Part shown: piece after piece, positions 43,565-52,326 of the stretch | How positions within the stretch are numbered: position 1 is the stretch's first letter | Layout of the letters: every line of letters starts with the position of its first letter | From: Planctomycetota bacterium | Lineage (GTDB): Bacteria > Planctomycetota > PLA2 > JAEUHO01 | Length of the DNA stretch: 64,000 bases | Assembly (NCBI GenBank): GCA_029259775.1 | Contig: JAJDEN010000056.1 | Location: 1 to 64,000, forward strand | Direction of reading: 5' to 3' | The notes under the pieces: model-generated | Seen by the model: only the letters and a program-made list of their open reading frames with translations | What the model was told of the DNA's origin: nothing | Databases searched by the model: none | Position numbers and translations under genes: made by a program

Positions 43565-43942
43565 GGGATGCCTGTGATCCTCTTGGGGGGAGGGTGCCCT
43601 GCTCTGGGGGGGCTTCGGGAAGCGAGGCGGGGGGGTCGGAAGCAGGAGGTTGGGGAGCAGGGTGCGCGGAGGGACGTCGGGCCGGTACGGGTCCTTCCTG
43701 GTTGCTGTTCACTACGCAGTTGGACGTCCGAAGGTTGGATTGGTTTCCCGGCTATACGCCTGGGACCTGACAAAGTGACAGCAGATATGCACCATAATCG
43801 ACGTAAGAGGCTTACATCACTCAACTTACGAGCTTTGTATACTTTACGTAAGATCTCGCCCCGGTCACCGCCCGAACGTCAGGTGCCTCGTACGGAAGGG
43901 CTGTCGGAGAGACCGGCACGGCAGGACCGACGGGCGGGTCCG
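43565..43942. other. Long intergenic gap with an AT-rich core
   Basis: No gene is supported here. The 43565-43730 part is G-rich on the plus strand. The 43740-43860 part is much more AT-rich than the rest of the window and holds the TTACG/CGTAA cluster. It is upstream of the unknown minus-strand gene and downstream of the deoxyhypusine synthase-like gene. Confidence 0.7.
43801..43852. promoter_or_regulatory. Cluster of TTACG/CGTAA half-sites, candidate operator
   Basis: Within 51 bp there are CGTAAG (43802-43807), CTTAC (43811-43815), CTTACG (43825-43830) and the palindrome TTACGTAA (43844-43851), next to a GTATAC. The arrangement of direct and inverted half-sites resembles a binding site for a dimeric or multimeric regulator; the regulator is unknown. 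Confidence 0.45.
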
Positions 43943-45031
43943 TCAGGATCGCTTCGACAGACGTTCCTGGACGGCCTTGACGAGGATCGGCCAGGTGACC
44001 GTCGCGTCCGCCAAGACCTCCGCGTAGCGGCCGCCGGCCTCGGGGGCGACGAACTTCCCCCACGAGACGCCTTCGCGATACGTACAGCCGGACAGGCCGC
44101 CCCAGTGGACCGGCTCGGGACACAGGCGGACGCCGTACTGGAACCGACGGATCGGGATGCTCTCGTCCTGCAGGCGGACGCGCATGATCTCGAGGTAGGG
44201 CGCGACCTGCTGCGCCCAGTTGCGGGGCACGCCGCCCCCCACCGTGAAGATGCCGAGCGTCGTCTGCTTCCGGATCCGGTCCGTGTAGTCCTCGAGGTCC
44301 AGGAACGCGTCGTAGCGCGGGTAGCCCTCCCCCTCCAGGGCGCAGCGGCGCTGGTAGAGCGCGATGTCGAGACCGATCTCGGAGTCAGTCAGGGCCGGGA
44401 CGTAGACGGGGACATCGTGCAGCGCGGCGGATCGGAGCACACCCCGTCCCTCGACGTTGGCCTCCAACCACTCCCCGAGCATCCGGTGGAAATCAGCGCT
44501 CGAATACACGAGCTCGCGCGGCATGCCCTGCAGGACCTCCAGGACGATGCGCTCGATGTCATCGAGGCTGCGCTCGAGCTCCAGCGTGTCGTAGACCCGG
44601 TCGTAGCCCTTTTCGTAGAGCTCCTGATCCGACATGGCGGGGTCGTACTTGAAGTGCGAGCGGCCCGTGGCCTCGACGAAGCCGTGCGCCATGAGGGCGC
44701 CCGTGCTGACGATCGCGTCGATCCAACCCTGCTCGATCATGTCGCAGAGCACGAGGCCCATCTTGGCGACCGTCATGGCGCCCGAGAGCGTGCACACCAC
44801 GTAGCAATCCGGGTCGCGCACCATGGCCTCGAGCACGTCGGCCGCCTCGCCCAGGTTGCGGCCGGCGAAGGCTGTCTGGGACATGGCCCGCACGAGGTCG
44901 TCGGTACTGTGGATCGTGCTCAGGTCGAGAGGCGAGAGCGGCTCGAGACCATCCGACACGCCGTCGTGCAGTTCCCGGATCTCCTCGATGGGCTTCCCGC
45001 TGTCGCGGGGCATGTTGATGTCGTGGCTCAT
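43943..45031 (-). CDS. Deoxyhypusine synthase-like protein
   Basis: A 362-residue member of the deoxyhypusine/homospermidine synthase family. It has the NAD-binding LSGAMTVAKMGLVLCDMI and STGALMAHG and, at the active site, GGLSGCTYREGVSWGKFV, with the catalytic Lys in SWGK. Eukaryal and archaeal enzymes modify eIF5A; bacteria lack that substrate, so bacterial homologues are thought to act on polyamines, for example to make homospermidine. A spermidine synthase-like fusion lies 10 kb away. The ATG is at 45031. Confidence 0.9.
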   Translation of the reverse strand: MSHDINMPRDSGKPIEEIRELHDGVSDGLEPLSPLDLSTIHSTDDLVRAMSQTAFAGRNLGEAADVLEAMVRDPDCYVVCTLSGAMTVAKMGLVLCDMIEQGWIDAIVSTGALMAHGFVEATGRSHFKYDPAMSDQELYEKGYDRVYDTLELERSLDDIERIVLEVLQGMPRELVYSSADFHRMLGEWLEANVEGRGVLRSAALHDVPVYVPALTDSEIGLDIALYQRRCALEGEGYPRYDAFLDLEDYTDRIRKQTTLGIFTVGGGVPRNWAQQVAPYLEIMRVRLQDESIPIRRFQYGVRLCPEPVHWGGLSGCTYREGVSWGKFVAPEAGGRYAEVLADATVTWPILVKAVQERLSKRS

Positions 45032-45095
45032 GGGGCGCCATGGTGGTGCGGCCCGAGCGGTGAGGCAAGGCTGCGTCTGGCGTCGTCGGTCCTGG

Positions 45096-46100
45096 TCAGA
45101 GATCGCGGGGGCTGGCGATCACGGTGCCCGCCTGCACGCCGACCACGCCCTTGCCGCCCGGCGTTTCGACCACGAGGTGCATCCACACACGGCGCGAACC
45201 GCTGATGCCGACGATTTTCACCTCGAAGCCATCGGGGGCCCACACCGTGGGATCGTCGTTGGTCATGAGGCTTCGCCGGTGGAAGTCGGCCTTGTTGGTC
45301 CGCGCGAGCTGCACGTTGCCGTGGAGCAGGCGGCCACCGGTGCTCTCGTCCATGTCCTCGTCGATCAGCATCGACGTGCTGGGACTGGCGGAGAGGGTGC
45401 CCAGTCCGTCCATGAGGAAGAAGGCGGCGTCCACGGGTTCGTTCGGGTCCCAGGTGTGGTCGATACCGAACCGGTTGACGAGGTCCGCTGCGACACTGCG
45501 ACGCTCGTCATCGTCCAGGATCTCGAGCAGCTGCGCATGGTTGGCGAAGCGCACGCTGCGCCACACGATGAGATCGCGCGCGGTCTTGATGGGCGGGTCC
45601 AAGATCAGGCGCCGCGTCGTGGCGCGCGGATAGACGCAGACGAAGCGGTAGAGATCGATGTGACGCGTGGCCCCCGTCGCCGGGTCGGCCACCGCGGGTG
45701 CCGCGGCGGCTTCGCGCACGAAGAGCAGGGCGTTGCCCGTGTGCGGATCGTCCTTGGCGTCGGGTGCGAGCGGATTGATCTCGTCGATGTGCGGCAGCCG
45801 CGCCGACGGCACGATCGGGTTGCGCGTCAGGTCCAGGGCGTCGAGGTAGGCCAGCCCGATGGCGTCGCCGCCGAAGAGCTTGTGGCTCGAGTTCACCTCG
45901 TCGAGCAGTTCGTAGGTGATGCGCTCGCCGCGTTCCGTCACACGGCGTACGGCGTCGAGCCGCCGCTCGGCGCGGCGCGTGGCCTCGATCGTGCCCTCCA
46001 TGATGAGGACCATGATCGTGAGGAGGCCCACGGTCACCACGACCTCGAACATCGTGAATCCGCCTTGGGCGGCGCGCGGCAGCTCTCTAGCGGTTGACAT
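45096..46100 (-). CDS. Pseudopilin, type II/IV secretion minor-pilin-like
   Basis: A 334-residue protein with a prepilin leader and methylation site G|FTMFE (E at +5), followed by a hydrophobic helix (VVVTVGLLTIMVLIMEG). The rest is a soluble beta-rich domain without a motif I recognise. It is the third gene of a three-gene operon and overlaps the end of the giant pseudopilin gene by 14 nt. It resembles GspJ/PulJ minor pseudopilins by layout. Confidence 0.82.
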   Translation of the reverse strand: MSTARELPRAAQGGFTMFEVVVTVGLLTIMVLIMEGTIEATRRAERRLDAVRRVTERGERITYELLDEVNSSHKLFGGDAIGLAYLDALDLTRNPIVPSARLPHIDEINPLAPDAKDDPHTGNALLFVREAAAAPAVADPATGATRHIDLYRFVCVYPRATTRRLILDPPIKTARDLIVWRSVRFANHAQLLEILDDDERRSVAADLVNRFGIDHTWDPNEPVDAAFFLMDGLGTLSASPSTSMLIDEDMDESTGGRLLHGNVQLARTNKADFHRRSLMTNDDPTVWAPDGFEVKIVGISGSRRVWMHLVVETPGGKGVVGVQAGTVIASPRDL

Positions 46101-49100
46101 AGATCTTCTCCATGTGCTGCGCGTAGTGAAGCGACTCGTCCACGCGGAACGTCTCGATGCGGATCAGGTAGGAGCCCTCCGGGAAGCGGTCCTTCGGAAC
46201 CGCCCAGCTGAACGTCTCGTTCCCGCCTGCGGTGAGATCGAGCACGGTGCGGGCCGGATCGGGTCCCACACCCTCGATCCACGGGAGATGGCCCGGCTGA
46301 ATGGACGCGTCGTCACGCATGCTCAGCCAGGTCTTGCCGTTGTCCGTGGAGTACATCGGCACGTAGACGAGGTCGCTCTCGGCCTGGGCGAATCCGGCCG
46401 CGTACGAACGCGTATAGGGCTTGCCGTCCCAGCGCCGCCACTCGATGCGCCACTGCACGTCGATCGTCGAGGGGTCCTCGAGCTCGGTGATCAGCGTTGG
46501 ACTGAGGACTTCCACGCGCGGGAGCTGCGTGATGCGGTTGGGCGAGCCAGGCAGCCCGCCGCCGAAGTAGCTGTGGACGAGGGAGAGCATGCTGTAGCGC
46601 GCGATGAACGAGGAGCCGGACTCCGTCGTGCGGTCGATGCCGTTGATCACGATGTAGCCGCCGCGCGGATTCGCGCCCGGCTCCTGCAGGCGTACCAGCC
46701 CGCTGCCGATGAGCGAGCCGTTGTCGTGGTCGTAGTAGCGCCGCACGAGCTGCGCGCTGTAGCGCGGGTACGCATCGGTGAAGTTGAACTCATCGCCCAG
46801 GCCGCCCGACCAGTTCGACGCCAGCTGGAACGGGCGACTCACCATCGTGGTGGTCGGGAGCGGGAAGTTGTACTCCTCGGACAGCTCCGGACCATCCTCC
46901 ACCAGCGAGCCCTCGTGGCCCGACTGGTACTGGTGGTGGTACGTCGCCGCGCTCGTTCCGATGTTGAAGAACGACGTCGAGCCTTCGGCGTTGGTGCGCG
47001 ACTCGCTCCTGCGCATCGTCGTACCCAGTGGCTGCTGCGTACCAGTGATGCCGTCCTTGCGTACGAGGTGGAACTCGCCCGCGGCCGTGCCCGTGTTCGC
47101 CCGCAGATTGCCCCACGGTTTCCACTGCGTGCCGTAGGTCGCGTCGGGACAGAGCTCGCCCATCCAGGGCTTCGACCACCAGTAGCCGCCCGATCGGATC
47201 CCGGCGCTGGTGCCGGTGTTGGTCCGCGCCAGCTTGCGGCTGCCGCGCAAGGTGCTGGTGCCGCCGCCGCCGGTGATCGTGTTCTCGTACACGTCGCCCG
47301 CGAGTCCGAAGGGCTTGCCGTCCATCGGGATGCTGTTGCTGTAGCCGTTCGCGCTGTCGTAGCCGACATCGCCGCCGAGCGACAGGTAGTAGAACGAGAA
47401 GCCGGTCTGGGCGTTCCAAAGCGCCTCGCTCTTGGTGATGGCCTGACGCAGCCACTGGAAGATGCGCCCGACGTCGTGGTCGGCGCGGCCGCGCCAGTGA
47501 TCGCGCAAGCGGCCGGCGTCGAAGGCGAGCCACTGGTTCTGGAAGTTGCCCGAGCCGTCCGAGAAGTTGTCCCAGTACCAGTTGTAGCCGTGGGCCGCCG
47601 TGGTGCCGGTGGCGTCGAGGTCGGCGTAAGGGCAGTGACGCGGGTCGCCGTTCATCTGATGACGCTCGCTGAACGGCACCTTCTCGGGGTCGCCGTAGAA
47701 CCAGGTGAACGTGCGCGACAGGTTGCGCGGCTCGTTGCGCGCAGGCCACAGGGTGCCCGCGGCGAGGTCGTGACCGAGACGCGTCTCCACGGCAATCACG
47801 CGGTCGACGCCGTCGCCGTCGTTGGCGCCCGGCGCGGAGGCGAGCGCACTTCGCAGGGCCGGTGTCGGCAGGGTGATCCGCCAACGCGCGGTGTTCTTGG
47901 GCGCGCTGCCGTTCCAGGCAAGGTCGCGGGTGAAGCGGTTCGTGTCGCCGGCGGTGCCGGGCGTCGGGCAGGGCACGTGGTCGAGGTCATAGAGACGGTA
48001 GGCGGACGGCAAGCCGCGACCGCTCAGCTCGGGCGCCTCGAGCGGCGTGCCGTGCAACTCCAGCACCGTGCGGTTGGTCGCGGCTTCGAAGCGGATCCCG
48101 TACCACATCTCGCCGCGCTCGAAGCCGCCGTCCCGCACGCCGTCCTGATCTGCGTCGAAGAAGGTCTCGGCTGGATCCCAGGTGCTGTCGCCGTCCATGT
48201 CCAGGAAGGGCTCGCCGAAGTTGGCCACGTAGGCGTCTTCCGCGGCCGTGCTGCCGAAGTCGAGCGGATTCCAGGGCTGCCACGCGGGCGGCGTCGCGGT
48301 GGTCGGGCCGTCGCGCACGCCGTTGCCGTTCCGGTCCCAGTAGGGTTCCGCCGGGTCCCAGCTGCCGTTCGCGTTGCCGTCGTTGAACGGCTCCGCGGGC
48401 CGCGCCGGATCGAAGGTCGCGTCGCCGTCCAGATCGGTCAAGGCCTCCGTCGTCGTGCCGTACGCGCCGTCGCCGTCACGCTCCTGATACGGGTCGTGCG
48501 CGTCCTTCGCGCCGTTGCCGTCCAGGTCGAAGTAGGTCTCGGCGAGCTGACGGATGCCGTCGCCATTTCCATCGCCGAAGATCTCGGGGTAGCGCGGCGC
48601 CGCATGCAACGCCTGGTAGGCGTCACCGGCCCCGCTGCCGTCGGTGTCGATGCCGCCGGGCAGCCGCTCGATGACGATCGACGGGTTCGATGCCGCGTTC
48701 GGCGCACCGCTGTGATCGGCACCTGGCAGGACGAGCGTGGCCGGGAGCCCCGCGTCGCGCACACCGTTGCCGTTCCAGTCCTGGTAGGCCTCGCCGGCGT
48801 CGTAGCTTCCGCTGCCATTGACGTCGAGGAACGGTTCCTCTTGCGTCATCAAGACCTCGGCACCGGACGTACCCGCGAATGCGGTCTTGTAGGCGTGCAC
48901 GCGGAAGCGTGGTGCGATCGATGCGGCGTCGTTGCCGGCCACACGGGTCGGCGCGATGCGCTCGGGGTGCGTCACGACCCGCCAGCCCGGCTTGGCCTCG
49001 GGCAGGGCCGCGGCGTCGCTGTAGTTGCGCGCGGGCGGCATCGGCAGCAACTCACCGTGCAGGTTGACGATGAGCGCATTGTGGTAGCGGTCCGGATCGA

Positions 49101-50208
49101 GCACCATCCGGTCCAGCAGCAGGCGCCACGTCGGCGTATCGTCCGTCGCCAGGCCCGCCGCAACGCGCGCCTCGTGACGCGCGACGGCCTCCGGATACCG
49201 CATGCAGTGGTTGTTCATGTCCGCTAGCGCGTAGGGCATCTCGTTGCCGGCGTCCCAACTCCCGTCGCCGTCGCCGTCGTCGAAGGGCTCGCCCGGGTCA
49301 CGCACGCCATTGCTATTCGTGTCGGTGAAGGTCTCTTGCGCGGCCCACCCGCCGGCGAACGCGGGCGTCGTCACGCCGTCGAGGTTCATGCGGGCGCGCA
49401 TGCGCTCGGGTACGTAGTAGCGCTCCGAGGCCATCCCGTCCGGCATGCGACCCGGGTAGCAGTAGGCCCACGGCGTGTCTTCGCGGCTGTCGCGTGCCTC
49501 GTTGGTGTAGGGCGCGTACTCCTCGTCGCGCCCGTAGCCCAGGGTCGTGACCCAGTGGGTCCGGAAGCGCAGGCCGGGGTTGCGTCCCTCGAGATCGGTC
49601 AGCGTCGCCTCGATGAACGGCTGGATCGCGTCCATGAAGACCCACCAGCCCGGCACGTTCTCGCACGCGACCAGGTAGACGTCGTAGACCTGCGTGGTCG
49701 GGAACGCATCCCCAATCGTTCGGATGACCGAGCTCATCTGGGCCATCTGCTCTCCGGGCAGCGTGTCGGCCGGCCGCATGCGGAAGACCTTGACGGTCGT
49801 GATGCGCAGATCGCGCTGTGCCGCGCCGGGGAACGGCCGCACGGAAATCTGGCGGTACCAACGCCACTCGCCCTTGTCGCGTGTGTTGCCCGAGATCACG
49901 TTGCCGGGCGGCAGGTAGGCGCCAGGGTCGGAGGGATCGGGCTGGATCGTGAGCGACGGCTCGTAGCCCAGCCCGTCATCGAACCCATCGAGGTCGGCTG
50001 CGACCTCGCTTTCGCCGCCTTCGACGAATGCGCGCAGCTCCGCGAGGATCGAGAGCGCACGCTGGCGCGCGAACACCTTGTCACGTACCCAATCCGTGTG
50101 CTGGGTACCGCGCGTGATGTAGGCGACACCCGCCATCGCGGCGACGGCGAGGAGCACCACGGCGATCAGGACCTCGAGCAGGCCGAAGCCGCGCATGCGG
50201 TGCATCAT
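46087..50208 (-). CDS. Giant minor pseudopilin with many Ca-binding-type loops
   Basis: A 1373-residue protein with a prepilin site G|FGLLE and a following helix (VLIAVVLLAVAAMAGVAY), then an exceptionally large soluble part. Residues about 295-320 and 460-695 contain about a dozen acidic loops of the DxDxDG/DxNGNG type (for example TNSNGVRDPGEPFDDGDGDG, DWNGNGVRDAG, DLDGNGAKDAHD, DMDGDSTWDPAE), often followed by FxD or YxD. These resemble EF-hand/thrombospondin type 3 loops and should bind Ca. The remainder has beta-rich segments. GGAGGTGGGG precedes the ATG. It is likely assembled at or near a secretion pilus tip. Confidence 0.85.
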   Translation of the reverse strand: MMHRMRGFGLLEVLIAVVLLAVAAMAGVAYITRGTQHTDWVRDKVFARQRALSILAELRAFVEGGESEVAADLDGFDDGLGYEPSLTIQPDPSDPGAYLPPGNVISGNTRDKGEWRWYRQISVRPFPGAAQRDLRITTVKVFRMRPADTLPGEQMAQMSSVIRTIGDAFPTTQVYDVYLVACENVPGWWVFMDAIQPFIEATLTDLEGRNPGLRFRTHWVTTLGYGRDEEYAPYTNEARDSREDTPWAYCYPGRMPDGMASERYYVPERMRARMNLDGVTTPAFAGGWAAQETFTDTNSNGVRDPGEPFDDGDGDGSWDAGNEMPYALADMNNHCMRYPEAVARHEARVAAGLATDDTPTWRLLLDRMVLDPDRYHNALIVNLHGELLPMPPARNYSDAAALPEAKPGWRVVTHPERIAPTRVAGNDAASIAPRFRVHAYKTAFAGTSGAEVLMTQEEPFLDVNGSGSYDAGEAYQDWNGNGVRDAGLPATLVLPGADHSGAPNAASNPSIVIERLPGGIDTDGSGAGDAYQALHAAPRYPEIFGDGNGDGIRQLAETYFDLDGNGAKDAHDPYQERDGDGAYGTTTEALTDLDGDATFDPARPAEPFNDGNANGSWDPAEPYWDRNGNGVRDGPTTATPPAWQPWNPLDFGSTAAEDAYVANFGEPFLDMDGDSTWDPAETFFDADQDGVRDGGFERGEMWYGIRFEAATNRTVLELHGTPLEAPELSGRGLPSAYRLYDLDHVPCPTPGTAGDTNRFTRDLAWNGSAPKNTARWRITLPTPALRSALASAPGANDGDGVDRVIAVETRLGHDLAAGTLWPARNEPRNLSRTFTWFYGDPEKVPFSERHQMNGDPRHCPYADLDATGTTAAHGYNWYWDNFSDGSGNFQNQWLAFDAGRLRDHWRGRADHDVGRIFQWLRQAITKSEALWNAQTGFSFYYLSLGGDVGYDSANGYSNSIPMDGKPFGLAGDVYENTITGGGGTSTLRGSRKLARTNTGTSAGIRSGGYWWSKPWMGELCPDATYGTQWKPWGNLRANTGTAAGEFHLVRKDGITGTQQPLGTTMRRSESRTNAEGSTSFFNIGTSAATYHHQYQSGHEGSLVEDGPELSEEYNFPLPTTTMVSRPFQLASNWSGGLGDEFNFTDAYPRYSAQLVRRYYDHDNGSLIGSGLVRLQEPGANPRGGYIVINGIDRTTESGSSFIARYSMLSLVHSYFGGGLPGSPNRITQLPRVEVLSPTLITELEDPSTIDVQWRIEWRRWDGKPYTRSYAAGFAQAESDLVYVPMYSTDNGKTWLSMRDDASIQPGHLPWIEGVGPDPARTVLDLTAGGNETFSWAVPKDRFPEGSYLIRIETFRVDESLHYAQHMEKIYVNR

Positions 50209-51497
50209 TCCCCACCTCCCGTCACGATCGCATCGACACGATTGGCGAGGGGAAAGACCGCCTTGCTGCGCCGGTACGTGCCCATGCGGGTGAGCAGGTC
50301 ATCGACGATGCCGCCGTCGTACTCGATCTCGGCGAAGTCGCCGCCGGCGCCGCGCACGTCGATGTAGCTCTGTCCGATGAAGATGCCGCGCAGGTAGCAG
50401 GGGCCGTTGATCTCGAGACGGCCGCTGCACCACAGCATGCCGTTGAAGAAGGAGTTCGAGCCGCTGGCGATCGTGCAGGTGCCCTTGACGATGACGATGC
50501 CCGTGCCGCGGAGCGGGCGATCCTTGTCGAAGACGACGTTGCCCTCGATCACCGTGAGCGTGTACTCCCCGAGATTGCCGGGCAGCACGCTGGCATCGGT
50601 GACGGCGGCGTCGGCCATGCCCTTGAGGTCAGACAGGGTCACGCCGAAGACGCCCTTGAGCCCGCTGCGCCAGCCCGGCACGGATGTGGTCGCGGGCGCG
50701 CCGTCGACCTCGCTCTCCGCTTGGAGCGTCGGTGTGCCGTTGCTCGGATGGTGGGCGATGCCGACCGCGCTGCCGCCACGAATGCGGGCTCGAGCGCCGA
50801 TGGTCACCCGGGAGCCACGTTTCGCGCAGATGGCCGCGGCAGCCGGCGTGGTGAGAGCGAGCCGGCGAAGCTCGGTGGCGACGGCGTTGGACGCGATACG
50901 CCAGTTGGCGCCCTCGCCCAGGGGCAGATCCGCGCGCGGCCGGCGGTAGAGGAAGCCATGGCTCTCGACCAGCCACACGGCGCCGCCGGCGGTCTGACCG
51001 CGGTGGCTCGACACATCCTGGACGCCGGCGGCCGGGTCCCAGGCTCCGTTGTCGTTGCTGTCAGTGAACGGTTCCGAGCCGTCGTGGAAGCCGTTGCCGT
51101 TCACATCGGTGAAGGGTTCGGCCGGCGTGGCGATGCGCACCTCGTAGCGTGCCCACACGCCGGGCGTGACCTCGTACTCACGCACGAGACCGACATCGGG
51201 GTCCATGGTCTCGTTGATGGGCGGGTTCGCCGCGAGGTCCAGCCGGGGCGCGAACGTCGTCACGGGCTGCACGTTCTGGCGGCGGAACCACGAGAGCGCT
51301 TCGGCGACGCCGGCGAGTGCGATCTCGCGCGCTCGGACCGGTGCGGTCGCACCGCTCTCAGAGCCCTTGTCGAGCGCGAGGCTCGATTGGGTGCCCGACG
51401 CGATCATCGCGCCCAGCAGGAGCACACTGACGACGGCCACGAGCATCGCGAATCCGCGCTCTTGAGCGCGCGGTCGTACGGTGGAACGGGGGAGCAT
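50205..51497 (-). CDS. Pseudopilin-like protein with Ca-binding-type loops (GspK/PilX-like)
   Basis: A 430-residue first gene of the pseudopilin operon. The leader ends in ERG|FAMLV, followed by a hydrophobic helix; the +5 residue is Val instead of Glu, as is common for GspK/PilX-type initiators. Residues about 128-155 carry the loops DVNGNGFHDGSEPF and DSNDNGAWDPAAG, like those in the giant partner. The C-terminal half (about 280-410) looks like a right-handed beta-helix of short repeats. Its stop overlaps the start of the giant pseudopilin gene. Confidence 0.82.
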   Translation of the reverse strand: MLPRSTVRPRAQERGFAMLVAVVSVLLLGAMIASGTQSSLALDKGSESGATAPVRAREIALAGVAEALSWFRRQNVQPVTTFAPRLDLAANPPINETMDPDVGLVREYEVTPGVWARYEVRIATPAEPFTDVNGNGFHDGSEPFTDSNDNGAWDPAAGVQDVSSHRGQTAGGAVWLVESHGFLYRRPRADLPLGEGANWRIASNAVATELRRLALTTPAAAAICAKRGSRVTIGARARIRGGSAVGIAHHPSNGTPTLQAESEVDGAPATTSVPGWRSGLKGVFGVTLSDLKGMADAAVTDASVLPGNLGEYTLTVIEGNVVFDKDRPLRGTGIVIVKGTCTIASGSNSFFNGMLWCSGRLEINGPCYLRGIFIGQSYIDVRGAGGDFAEIEYDGGIVDDLLTRMGTYRRSKAVFPLANRVDAIVTGGGE

Positions 51498-51639
51498 GTG
51501 AGGTTCCGGGGCCTACCCGTCACCACGTCCGACATCATCTCAGCGGCTGCGTACTGGGGAACACGGAGCCGCGCGTCTTATCGTCGTCAGGCCGCGATCG
51601 AGTGAGGTCAATCCCGCAGCGTGAACTTCTTGCAGGTAC

Positions 51640-51993
51640 TCAGTTGCCAGCCGTGCGCTTGGCCTCGGCGCGCGCCTTGCGGCGCGCTTCCTTGTCAGCG
51701 CGGATCTTGAGGAGGAGGCGGTCGATCAGCGCATCGGCTTCACGCTGACGTGCGACGTGATGCGCCGACGTCATGGGGATCGCGCGGTCCGGCTGGGCCG
51801 CGGCGGGCTGCGTTGCCGGCCGCACCATCCCCGGCTGGAAGAGGGTGTCGTCGGGGATGGGTCCATCGAGGGGCAGGCTGCCGTCCGAAGCGTCCGCGGC
51901 GGCGCCGGCTGCATCGCCGGAGGTGACGTTGAGGGCGGCGAGCACGACGCCGGTGAGGAAGAGGACGCAAACGATGATCCACACGCGCGCCAT
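51640..51993 (-). CDS. Small membrane-anchored protein
   Basis: A 117-residue protein with one N-terminal membrane helix (VWIIVCVLFLTGVVLAALNV), an acidic Pro/Asp-rich linker and a strongly charged, basic C-terminal helix (KIRADKEARRKARAEAKR). Not recognised. I chose the internal ATG at 51993 because the upstream 32 codons lack a ribosome binding site and precede the membrane helix with a Pro/Arg-rich stretch. It is divergent from the selenothioredoxin gene. The 142-bp gap behind it has no visible features. Confidence 0.55.
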   Translation of the reverse strand: MARVWIIVCVLFLTGVVLAALNVTSGDAAGAAADASDGSLPLDGPIPDDTLFQPGMVRPATQPAAAQPDRAIPMTSAHHVARQREADALIDRLLLKIRADKEARRKARAEAKRTAGN

Positions 51994-52172
51994 CCCGCGA
52001 CGGCCGGCGTGAGGCGAGTGCGGTGTTGCGCGGGCACAGCGATCGGGGCGCCGGACTTTCCCAAGCCCGGCAGGGGCGGTCGGAGACACGGGGTCGTCCT
52101 TTCCCCACCACGTGTGCCCTTTCGTCGGGCCCGGGCGCGGGCTGAAGCAGATAGCCCCCCGATGTTCACGGG

Positions 52173-52203
52173 TGAGACAGGAAGGACTTTGGACCCTGTC
52201 TCA
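52173..52203. promoter_or_regulatory. Inverted repeat upstream of the selenothioredoxin gene
   Basis: Perfect 9-bp arms TGAGACAGG (52173-52181) and CCTGTCTCA (52195-52203) around a 13-nt centre. It lies in the 333-bp divergent intergenic region and is a possible operator; there is no T run for a terminator. Confidence 0.45.
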
Positions 52204-52326
52204 GTCCGCCCCGTGCCCAAAGGCTCGGGAGGGCCGCCGCGGGATCCCAAACGGAGGGAAACCCGCTGCTAGCCTTCGCACGTCATAGGAGGCAGACCCT
52301 CACTCGCCTCCCCTAGGAGAACTCAC

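Noticed and set aside
43561..43824. An 87-residue minus-strand frame in the long gap
   Set aside because: It overlaps the start of the 43564 gene, is Pro/Arg/Ser-rich and lacks a ribosome binding site.
45916..49227. A 1103-residue plus-strand frame opposite the pseudopilins
   Set aside because: Antisense to a gene with a prepilin leader and Ca loops; Arg/Val/Ala/Gly-rich shadow.
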